Origin: Styela clava
Lineage: Eukaryota > Chordata > Ascidiacea > Stolidobranchia > Styelidae
NCBI RefSeq assembly: GCF_964204865.1
Contig: NC_135257.1
Coordinates: 9,322,151 to 9,386,150, forward strand
Direction: 5' to 3'
DNA: 64,000 nt
The notes under the pieces were generated by a model. It ran no database searches. It was not told the origin of the DNA and saw only the letters and a list, made by a program, of their open reading frames with translations. Both the position numbers and the translations under genes were made by a program. Of the stretch, positions 24,212 to 36,400 are shown in pieces; position 1 is the first letter of the stretch, and the number at the start of each line of letters is the position of its first letter.

Positions 24212-27200
24212 CTTATACACGGGGCTATACATAGACAATTTCAAGACACAATTACATAGACAGATTTTGAAAAGAAGATCCATTGCCAATGCGAATATTG
24301 TCGTTTTTGACATGATATTCTAGTTCAATTATAGACCCATATTTATCAGTATTCGGAATTCTATTTATTAATTACGGTGTTTTTCATTTTTAGGCTCATG
24401 GAATACTCTGAATTTTATGAAACATTCATGAACGTTTCTTGTCAACTAACTCCACAAATACAGTTCAAGTTAAAAAGAAAATAATAATAGTAAAATAATT
24501 TCATCAATTTTTACGATAAACTCTTTACAATACGTTTCATTACATTTATAGATTATATTATTTCTTCTACATTATTTGTTTTTATAAGTATTTGTGATTA
24601 TGCACAAAATTCTGAAGAAAAAAAAAATTTGACCACGTTATTTTTACTACATGCTCATCGACTTGGATATGTTAAATCAAATCAACTGAATTCGTCTGCT
24701 TTTGTATTAACAACTTATTGATGATCAACGAAGCGCATAACAAGCCCAGATACCATTGGATTGCCGTGGACATATCATAGTGTTTTCATGTGTATGCGTA
24801 AAGTCATACATTTTTGTCCTTGCTATGATACATGATCGGTAACATGAAATTAGACTGGGTTTATAAGTGAAAAATGGCTGTTATTAAATACTTAATATAA
24901 TATATGTTTTTTAAAATAACGTAAATGATGATATTACGAGTAAATAGACCATATGCTCCTCGTGAATTTACATTGCATTCCAACTCAGTTGATAGCAGAA
25001 AAGCGTCGAGTTTACACTCATGTTTTGTGATTGTCTTTCATAATATTGAATGAGTACTTGCTTAGCATTATCTCTATAATATTACTGTGAAGTTGTTTGT
25101 TACAAATTTATTCTTATTATACTCAAAGTCTGTACACCGTAAACTTTCACACGCTAGCATCACCTCACAGTTATCTTCGATTATTATTAGAACGCTGATT
25201 TATAATTTTGCGTATGGATTTGTCAAGTTTAGTTTTCTGTGTTTATAGTTTTTAGCTTATGTTTTTCAGAATCAGATTTTCACAACGAGATAAATCAAAT
25301 AACAATACAAAGTTCATATATATATATTGACATTGTTCTCTAATCCATTAAATCTATGTTGGAAAAAGTTGCGGAAATATTAGCTTATTATTTTATGAAC
25401 ATATCGTAGTTATGATAGGTACTTAAAATTGCACTTTCATTGATATTAATTGTTTTCACACGTGTTATTACATAAACAAAAACAGAGCCCATTGTTTTTA
25501 CAATGCACATTGGTAAGGTATTGGTATTTGCTATATTTAATGAAAATGATATAAACTATTTCGAATTTTTAACCGGTTTTTAAAATTGCTAGATAATAAT
25601 ATCTATTTGACCGTAAATTACTTCTCCACGCTAATTTTTACTGGGTCATATATCAAATTTAAAGTCACACAGCCACGCTACTGACACAATGTAGGTAATT
25701 CTTCTATGATATACTTTATCGGCATCAGTTTCGGCCCTATTCAAACAGTTAATGAAAAGAATCTTTGATATCGAATAAATTGCTGCATCTTTTTTTAAAT
25801 TTTTGCTTAAGTGTTATTATGGACTGGTATATACAACTTGGACTTCTGGTAATTTTTTGTTTGTTTATAGAACAAAATGGTATTATAATATAAAACAGCG
25901 AGATAGACTTATTTTCATCTTTTGAATTTATTTTGAATATCTATTACTGTTCGATGAAATTATATTAAATATATATTATAATTTTCATTTTATATTATTT
26001 GACTCGTCCTGTTAATTTTAATCGGAATAGATATTATGGAAATGTATCAATAAATTCATTATTTTTGTATGTAAATCAATGGTTATGTCCGAATTTCATT
26101 TGAAAAAATGGCTCCATAAGATTTGTATTATCTACAGAAAAATATAAAAGAAATGATGGCTTGTTGTCAGAACCTAATACAACAAATAGTATTCGAGTTT
26201 ATATATTTTTATCATGGTGTACAAATTATGAGTAATATTAATGATATTTGAAATTAGAGTTTGACTTCCACGATTCGCAAGTTAGAAAATTTCGGCGTGG
26301 TTGGTATGGTAATGTGCGTTTCTGCCACTTATTGATATTAGAGTGTTGAGTGGTCGATCTTCCAGAATACCATGAAATTCGGATATCGGAATCAATTTGT
26401 GCTGGAGTTTCCTTTTTGAAAATATCGGCGTATCATCTCTTTATATTACAATGCGTTCAATACGTTCGTTTAATAGTTTAGTGTAATAGTTTTTTTTTTT
26501 TATACCTCATCCGGTCGTTCAATTTAATTAAAAACTCGTGATGCCTTGACCAGTTTGCATATAGTTTTCTAAGAAGCCCAATTCGGCATATGAATATATT
26601 AATCGTTTTTGACCGGGTGCCAACTGCTGTGGCTCAGAACCAATTGCTAATTGACAATGTTTTATGCACATGCAAATAATAGGTACAGGCAATTTATAAG
26701 CATATAAAGGGAATCAAACATGCATACGTGGCCAACGCAATAGGCATGTATAGCCAATGCATTATAACACAGTTGTCACATATTTGTGAAGTATTAACCG
26801 CTGAAAAGTTTTAGGTTTCAGACATTTACATCATTCTCATTAACAGAAACCCATTTTCTTGTCTAGACTAAATGGGACGGTTGCCTATGCTAGGTCTATT
26901 TATCGTTAATGGGTGTCATATATGAATTATATAACTGCACATTTCGTACGCGGAGAAAAATATGGTTCAGACAGTCATGCTAAGGAGTCACAATTATATT
27001 ATAATTCAGCTCAATTGCAGAGAGTTTGGGAAGTTTAGTGTCGGACGTATAGTATTTGGTATTCGGAATCGTTGTTTGATGAAATTTTCTTCGCCGTAGT
27101 CCTTTGGGAAAGTTTATAAATGTTGCCACAGGCAGGCAATTCCCTTATTTATTTGAACGCTCACAGACTGACATTATACTAAGTCACAAACGATTGCAAT

Positions 27201-27654
27201 TAGTACTTGTGTTTCGAATACTGTAATAGCATTTACAAAATCAGTATGTAAGAAATAACATACCTAAACACAGGTCAAGGCCAGGAAATTTTAAAAACAT
27301 AGCCATGCAGCGATACGTATTATCATTCAATTAAAGTAATAATCAAGTGCTTTTGAACCCGGTTCTTCTTTGCCAGAGTATCACATGAACACAGTATACT
27401 AGAGGCTGTTTAAATAGAAACATTACAATACAACAACAGATTAAATCACTACTGCCAATCGCTGCAGTAACACTGAACATTCTCCCTTAGTTCATTGGTA
27501 CTAAAACACGTGACTGTCTGAACTCTATTTTCATGATACACCATACACCGCGCTTTTTGCAGCGCTAACTAATGCCCTGTCGTTCTCGAAGCCGGGTCAT
27601 CAACTCTGTAGGCTGGCTGTACAAGCTATACGAACGGCCAGACAACATGTAGCC
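24212..27654. other. Gene-free AT-rich intergenic region
   Basis: No long open frame, no domain and no coherent exon chain on either strand. It contains short AT tracts only. Confidence 0.5.
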
Positions 27655-28210
27655 CAGTGGTTCTCAACTTTTTACAGACCGCGTACCACTTTACTGTTTT
27701 TTACTATGGCCGCGTACCACCGACAAAGCCCCTTTTTAGGCGTGAAGAAAAAGACACAAGAAACGTGCTATGGGAATATTTTATAATGTGGCACTACATC
27801 CCTTGTGGCTTAACACGCAAAACGGACAAACGCACTTCATTTAAGGTGGGCAATAGCGGGCGAGGGCGATCTCTAAAGACAAGGACTGGTAGCGCACCAG
27901 CGCTATGGACGTTTCCCCGACCATTGACCCCGGAAAAAATATCCCTATACTTTACTATTGCAAACTATTGCTTATTCTGAAAGTGTTTCGATGTGTTGGC
28001 GCATATAAACTGGTTTACGTGTTTGAAACCATCATTTGTATTGAAATTAATCAGCCATGTGCCAGTTGCAGGTACTGATATATATAGCTAAGTTTAACCT
28101 TGTCCATCGCAGCATTTGCGAGATTCATTTTTAATTACTGCAACTAAATCAGACATAATGACAATTAAGTTTTTACTAGTGGTACTCGTACTACAGGTTG
28201 AGAACCACTG
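27655..28210. mobile_element. hAT-type MITE with perfect 8-bp target duplication
   Basis: Starts CAGTGGTTCTCAAC and ends GTTGAGAACCACTG, the inverted-repeat style of Charlie-like hAT elements. It is flanked by ATGTAGCC on both sides (27647-27654 and 28211-28218), the 8-bp duplication typical of hAT. At 556 bp it has no transposase and is therefore non-autonomous. Confidence 0.9.
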
Positions 28211-28282
28211 ATGTAGCCGGATACTCAAAGCCGCAACAAGTTAAATTTACGTAATGAAAAGTTGTGAACTAAAACGTTAACC

Positions 28283-28440
28283 CAGGGGTGTGCAACAATT
28301 TTTTTCGGCGGGCCATATATCCAACTTCAGACATTTAGGTGGGCCACACAAAATAATTTAGACATCCCAGGTACAGAACGAATTAAAAAATCCTCACAAT
28401 GGGAAATGTCCGGAAAGTGTAGAATATTTGCGGTGGTGCT
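28283..28440 (+). mobile_element. hAT end fragment
   Basis: Begins CAGGGGTGTGCAAC and continues with GGCGGGCCAT and GTGGGCCACAC, the usual subterminal pattern of this hAT group. No matching right end or target duplication was found, so it is probably truncated. The right limit is a guess. Confidence 0.5.
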
Positions 28441-30425
28441 AACACAGTCATCTGTTGGAATGGTTGTTTCATCATAAAATTATTATATCTGTATGTCTCC
28501 TTGTACGCAAGAATCTTTAATCTGGTTAATTGTCATAGTGGTTGATTATATAATATATCAAATTTGTCAAAATTTACTTATTTTGTAATTATAAAAAAAA
28601 AACGATTTTGTGATAGTTAGACGAGTTACTCTAAACTAAATACATGCATTGTAATTCTAATGATATCAAACAACTCTCACTACATACAGGTGCTATGACC
28701 AAAAGTGAATATAACTTAAAATATATAGTGTGATTCAAGGTGCGGCTCATACCAGAAACACGTAAAAGTCCGATCCCAAACAGACCATCCAACCTTTGTT
28801 GACGAGTCTTTATTATTGCAGTAATGGGCATCAGTGAGTCAATTTATTCCGGAACTTGGCCGTGATTTAATCTATTTGCATGAACATCACTCCAGAAATA
28901 AGCTAAATAAAAATTAAACGTGAAATATACATGCATATGATTCAATTGCTTCTGTATGTACATCACTGGCACATATGTATCCGAAATATTTTGGCATTAT
29001 TTACCATTGTCTACCGATAAAAAGCCGTAATGTCGGTATAGGTCGCAGAAAATGTGAATTTATTGGCTTTTAATGAGCTAAAAATTGTATATTAAACTCG
29101 AAAATTAATAAACGAATCAAAATTAGGTTATGTCATACTATCGACAAATGTTATTTTGCGGTGACAGCGATGCCGATATCGGTTAATTTTGAAAAGATCT
29201 GTAACAAGCTAAGATATATATAATTTTACCACATGAGTTTCCGTATATTTCCAAAATAAAACCTCGCGTTTAGAACACCTGGTAAAACACTCTGTATGGC
29301 TTATGCTACGTGAAAATCAGTGACCCAATGCGAGACTGTATAAGTTTGCATCAAATACGAAGCACATACGAACTTAGCTGGGTTAAGCATTGTGATACAG
29401 TTTAATATTGCAATAAGGACATTTGGTTTTAAACTATATTGAAACACTTGATTCGTTGATGGTTTGTGAAAACCCTTGATCTGTATCCTCGATTTGTATA
29501 AGTGTTTGACAATTTTCAACGAAATATATTATACCCGTGACCTGTGTGGAATGGGGCTACAATTGTGCTTTCCTGCAGAGAGATTATTCTTGGGTAGTAT
29601 CTCACTTATCCCACGCTCAAAGTGGCCATTAAGAGTCGATTTATGGTCTGACAAACACATTCTACCAGCCATTTTGCGACAAACACAGCAACGACTAAGA
29701 GAGTTCAAATTTCACACGGTGATATTTATTATCGTCTCGCATCTCTTCATCTTCTTCATGGCGGATTTACGCCAAGATATGTGTGAAATAAAATTTTGTA
29801 CTGTTGGCAACGTCAGTTTAGTTTTGCAGTCATGTTTCGCGAGATAGCAGAAACGTCAACCATTATGTTCTAGATTAAGATTTGCAACGCACTCAGTAAA
29901 AAAGCCTTTGGCCAGGTTACAACCTTTTTTTAATGATGATAAACGGTCCTTTCATGCTTTGTTTGGTTTTATGATTCGAACTATTTTCTAAAATTCCTTT
30001 AATTTTTGCTAAAGAGATGGTGAATAATAAAAAAATAATACAGTTCAAGATATATATTTCATTGCTTTAAGATTTTTCAAATAAAGTTAGTATCCAAGTT
30101 ATCCAATCTGAAAGCAAAGAAATAAAGGTAAGAAGATTTTTTACAAACTTCAACTACTAAGTAACGTATTGCGCTGCTATTTACTATTAATTATGCAAAG
30201 CCTAGCTTGTGTCAATGATAAAATACTACTAGTCGCCTAAAAGTTTACAATATGACGAAACTACTTTATTCTCACTAAAGGCAAACAATCATATTTGACG
30301 GTATAGAGCCTCCTTATCTATTGAGGTAAAATTTCAGACAGTGTAAACTGCATCATCTGTCAGTGGCATGTTCAATTACTTGCCAGAACGTTAATATTAT
30401 CTAATTATTATATAAATTTCATCAG
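28441..30425. other. Intergenic region before the chitinase gene
   Basis: No supported gene. The only longer frame (29476-29847) has no domain and no codon pattern to support it. The bases just before the chitinase ATG read TTTCATCAG, a good splice acceptor, so a 5' UTR intron or a spliced-leader site is possible here. Confidence 0.45.
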
Positions 30426-33400
30426 ATGAGGATCCACATATATGCTTTTATATGCTACATGGCAACTACCATAAACGGTAAGAATTTTGGCTTTTTGTGA
30501 GACTTGTTCGTAGAATTGTTCTCAATTTTCGATTCGTGTACATTTGACCGATCTTTATTTCAACTTCGTGTCGATTACATGGTCGGATGAATGCACAGAA
30601 CTTCTTTATTTATACACGGTCAGTTTTATACGAACAAAATAAACTATTGTGAATATAAAATAAATTGTCTTAATTAGGGATTATTGCTTGAGACATTTAA
30701 TCGTTCGTATGCAGTATTCAACATAAGTTTTTTTTGTACTTTGTAAAATTTTCTACCAATTTATGGCGAGACATTGTAGACTACATTCGTAAGGAATTTG
30801 TTAGTAGTCCAGTAACTTCTGATAGGTAAAATTCTTGAAATATTTCCCTGGCAGTGTTGTCTCTAGTTGTTGTTACTTCAAGACCCTTGTTAACATATAT
30901 AAAAGCCAGGCTTGTCCATGGGAAACGTCCCATGGGATGGGATGGGACAGCACACATTTGTATTTCCCATGGGACACGAAAACCGTATGATTTTTGGGGA
31001 AATGATGGTAAAACATTCCGTTATGGATTTCGTGTCTATATATTTGAGCATAGCTCTCTTGTTCGTTATGAAGGGCAAAATATATATTCAGCAATAACAA
31101 TATACTTCGTGAAGGGGCTGATGGACACATGTATAATAGTTATGAATATATAGTTAACAAAGTCCGTAAATTTTGTTGTTTTGCATGTCTCTTCGTACAT
31201 GTAGTCCTATTTATAGACGCTAAATCAAATTTTAACAATTTTCATTGGATTTTATACTAATGGGAATCCCATGGGATGGGATGGGACCGGCATAATTGCT
31301 ATGGGATGGGAATGGGACGGAAAAATATGTCAAGCCTGATATAAGCATCTTCGTAGCACCAATAAATCCGCATGCCGCTCATAGATTTCAGAACTTTAAT
31401 GGGAGATTGTGATTTCTATCATACGGACCAACTTCAATAAGACTTGCAGCATTCTTAAGCAAAAAAATGGCGAGAAACTAAATAACATATAAAGTATGAA
31501 AAAGTATTGCTTCAACCACATGACTTTAACAAAGAATTTCTGTTTTTCTGACTCGTATTTCTCCAAATGCAGGTGTGGAACATGGCAAGAATTTCGTCTG
31601 TTATTTCACAAACTGGGCTCAGTACAGGCCGGGTGAAGCAAAGTTCGATGTATCAGATGTGGATCCATTCTTATGTACTCACATCGTTTATTCATTCGTG
31701 ACAATGGACAGTGATGTAGGTTTATAAACAGTGTAAGCGACGAAGGGGAAGGGCCTTGGGTAATTCATGCACAGGAAGGTCGTTCTCTAATCATTGGAGG
31801 GCATAATCATAGCCGACTTGGATTGGAAACCAGATGAGAGGTCGTGGTCCTCTATGTGATTAGGTCGTTATATTTCATTTTCTTTCATTGGGATAAATAT
31901 GTAACACAATAATAATGGTGTCTTACATATATTTAATTTATGACTAAAATCATTCATCCAGCAAACGGGTGATCGAGATTTACGTAAAAAAGTTACATAA
32001 TTACAATTATTGGTGAATGGATCATTATTAACCCACTTTTTTATCAAACTCCTTTTTAAGCTTGAGTTGGAGCTGCGAGAATGGAATGGCATGGATTTGA
32101 TAAACGCGCTTATGGCATTGAAAAATCAGAATGAAGCATTGAAGATAACAGCAGCAATAGGGGGTTGGAAATTCGGAACTACAAAATTTTCTCAAGTTGT
32201 GTCGACTCCGGAAAAAATTAAGGTAACTTGTTTTTCACTTCGCTGGCCGAATTTATATTGATTAAATACTTATTATCTATTTTCTAGTGAAATGAAAAGC
32301 TATGGTATAAAATAGACTTATCCTTTTAGGCTTTTATTCATTTTTTATTACTTTACAAAAATTGCTGTACTCGAGGAGAACGTCATGAAGAAGTAAAGAG
32401 ACGTATTTGTTTATTAATAACCCCAGCTTGAAGGATTCATACATTTTTGTGCATTAAGAAATTCGCAACAACAAGTTTGGCGTTTTTAAAGAAGTACGGA
32501 TTCGATGGACTTGATTTGGACTGGGAATATCCCGGAAGTAGAGGATCCACCGCTGTAGATAAGAAGAGATTTACTCAGCTGTGCGAGGTGAGCATTACCT
32601 GTTATTTAAATGTGTACTGTGAATTTTGAAAAGGCCGAATAAAGTACTTGGTTTATAATTTATGCACAAATTAGAAGTAAATGACAGTTGGCAATGTTGT
32701 TGCCACTAAAACTATGTTTCATAGGCTAAAAAATAATAATAATCCTATCCTAGAAGTGGCCGATCGTTACAGGGCAAAACGGTGCCAGGCTTGTCCATGG
32801 GAAACGTCCCGTGGGACGGGATGGGACGGGACAGCACACTTTTGTATTTCCCATGGGACACGTGGGACACGAAAACCGTATGATTTTCAGGGGAATGATG
32901 GTAAAACATTTCGTTATGGAATTCGTGTTCATATATTTGAGCATAGCTCTCTTGTTAGTTATAAAGAGCAAAATATATTCAGCATTAACCATATACTTTG
33001 TGAATGGGCTGATAAACACATGTATATTAGTTATGAATATAAAGTTAACAATATCGTAAATTTTGTTGTTTTACATTTCTATTCGTACATGTACACCTAT
33101 TTAGTAGACGCTAAACCTAAATTTAGCTATTTTTATTGAGTTTTATTCCAATGGTTTGGGATGGGATGGGACAGGCATAATTGCTATGGGATTGGATGGG
33201 AATGGAACAGAAATATATGTCCCATGGACAAGCCTGGGCCAAAACCTTCTCTGAAGGCCTGTACTATTTAAGTCACCGACTACTTTTGATTAAATATTGT
33301 TTATTAAAACTTATATAAATTATTTCGAACTGTTTTCCCACTTACTTTAACCAAATTTTTCCGTGCTATACTACTACTGGTGGGGTATTCAAATGCCGAA

Positions 33401-36400
33401 ATACCTGACCAGTCGCATTTCAGCATTCGGTCGTGGTTAAAATGCGCAGGGTCACTAGACTATCAGTCGGGGCTCAGCAATATTTTTGCAAGCTTTCATG
33501 GCTAACATGATTGCTAGATATAGTGTTGATTCAATCAATTTCTCATTTGATGATAGTGGAGCCGTCCACCAGGTTGTGATACCACTATCAAATTCACATA
33601 AGCTTATTGCAGTGGTTTTCAACATTTTGGTGGAGCGGAAACAAAAGGAACATTCCGGGGTTTCGAAGGACCCCAGGGCATAAAAAAACCTAATACTGGT
33701 AGAACGAAGGGATTTTTGTAGTTGGGTGCCACGGAACCCCGATTTTAAAATAGGCATGCTTAGTAAATAAAACGAGCTTCGTTTTGAAATTGCCAAAAAA
33801 AGAGTAGTGTAGCGAATAATTAATATTTTTTTGATTCACGCGTGATCTAACGTTAACAACGCAACAACTCGCATACCTATGAGTCAAGTGCTGAAATTTT
33901 CTCACCCAAAACATGTCACTGAACAAGAGCTTCGTACGCAGAAGTAGTTGAGCCCAACGCATGTTGGCAGTTTCTCCGTCGTTTATTCAAGTCAAAAGTC
34001 AAAAACTAGCTTGTGTGGAATATAGAGAATGTATTGTCCAGACTGTTTGAATCGACAAAGAATTGAATTATTTCTCAGATATTAAAAGATACCTTCAGGA
34101 AGGATGCCATCGCCACCGGCGAAGTGGAGCTTTTGCTGACAGCCGCAGTTCCTGCCGGAAAAACGACTATCGAAAATGGTTACGAAATAAATGAAGTTTG
34201 CAAGTAAAAATTTTTGTGATAAACCGTCTTAAATACATCAGTGTGTCAGTTGGTTCCATGAATCAATCAAAAACAATAATTTTGTTACGACATTTGTCGT
34301 TAGCTTACCACAACAAGAATATCTGGTATTTGTCTGATGCGTTCGGTAACATTTTAAGACTAGACTACTCTATCTGCTAACGTAATGACACCTTTATAGG
34401 CATCTAGACTTGGTTCATCTGATGACTTACGATTTGCATGGTGGTTGGGCTGATGTAACCGATCACAACAGTCCATTGTATGGAGGATCAGTTGAATACG
34501 ACGGAGATGAAAAGTATCATAACGTCGTGAGTGTTATCTTCTATTTCAACCTAAATATACACGTTAATAAGAGAATGGTTAACAGGCTTAATTTCTCTTT
34601 ATCCATGCCCTCTGGACATTACTTGTGTGATTTTTGTGGATACCTATTATCTGTTTTTACTTTTTTTTTGCGATGTTATATTTTACTATTTTTCCTAATC
34701 TCACACATATTTTGAAGGATTTTGCGGTGAATAAATGGCTTGATGGAGGATGTCCAAAAGAAAAACTTGTCATGGGAATACCAACATACGGAAGGTAGGA
34801 TTTTGTATTTGCCTTAGAAAAAAAAGCGCACCAAATAGCATAATATGCACAAGCATTTAAGTTGGTAGTACCGGATGAATGGAAGGTAACGGTTCCCGAT
34901 GAAAATAGTAAGTAAACTAACTACTTGACTTACTGGGCAATGACTCAAATAATCATTTTGCCTAATATTTATTCATCCTTCGCGCGATTTAAAGACAGAC
35001 AGACACTCCTAGATTGAGAAATCAATTCTTTAGAACAGGTATGGATTGATGGGTGTCTGCAAGATATCGAAACTTCCATTTACTGTGTCTTTGCAGATCA
35101 TTTAAATTAGCGGACAAATCTCAAACTGGATATGGATCAAGAGCACTTGGTGCCGGAAATAAAGGAAAGTACACTAGAGAAGATGGATTTCTTGCTTATT
35201 ATGAGGTAATATGATTTTTTTATAAGCATATCGCTTTGCATTCTTCGATTTTTCGAGAAAATGTCAGACAACTAATATAAGCAGTCCTTCAAACTTGCAG
35301 TTTTCTAAATTGATTTACTTTTTACGTATATGTTGGAGGAATAGCTGAATTTTTATAGATGCAGTTAAGTTGAGTGCTCCAATTGATTTAAATATTACTT
35401 TAAAAATGCAGAATTTTTATAGAATTATATAGTTTTGATTTTGGAGCCAAATGTTGAAAAGTTGTATTTTGGTCGATGTAATCACGATTACCGGTATATA
35501 CTAAAAAGAACCAAACAAATTCATGGAAATATGCGTGAAACAAGAAAAAAACTCACAAAAGTCTTATCGTCATAATACACTGTCCATGATTGTAAAATAT
35601 TGGCAATAAAATATTTTATTCTTTGATCTAGATCTGCAACTTGGTTGATGATGACACAGAATTAATATGGGATGATCATGCTCAAGCTCCTTACATTGTA
35701 GTTGGTGACCAATGGATCGGTTTTGACGACGAGGAATCAGCAAAGAAAAAGGTTATTTAAAGGAATTAATGAGTTTCATAAAAATATCTGGATATTAGAG
35801 TTGAATTTGTTTGAAGTGTGTCTTTATTATTGATATATTGATATCCAAATGGCGTGTTCATAGAGTAAACTTATTTGATAAAAGGGACAGAGTGGACAAT
35901 GAAGTTTTACATTTTTTGTACTTTAAATCTTAGTGCTGTAACTTGATCTATTTAAGACCCAAAAATGACCAGTGGCTCATTCATGTTTTAGCGGGGTGGT
36001 AAATGATAAATGGACAATAAAGGACGTCATATAAACAAATATGACGTCACAGTATCATTTTAAGGTGTGAGTGGAAGAATCGTGGCCTAACTACATGCCA
36101 CAAACGCGTGTGAATACATGTAGATTTCTATTGTTGAATAACAAAATTTCTGCCTATAGGTTGAATATCTGAATAAAAAAGGTCTTGCTGGAGCGATGAT
36201 TTGGGCCCTTGATCTGGATGACTTTGATGGAAAATTGTGTTCTGGAGACAACAGAAAATATCCATTATCAAAGTATAATCATCTCTAATATAATATTGTA
36301 TGGGTCAGATTCAATTTTGATACAAGAATAAGTCAATAATCGCTTGTTACACAGTTAATAAAATATTAAAAATTAATATTTTCCAATTTAAAATTAATTT

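Noticed and set aside
29476-29847. 123-codon plus-strand open frame
   Set aside because: No recognisable domain, signal or homologous repeat, and no splice context; chance frame in a non-coding region.
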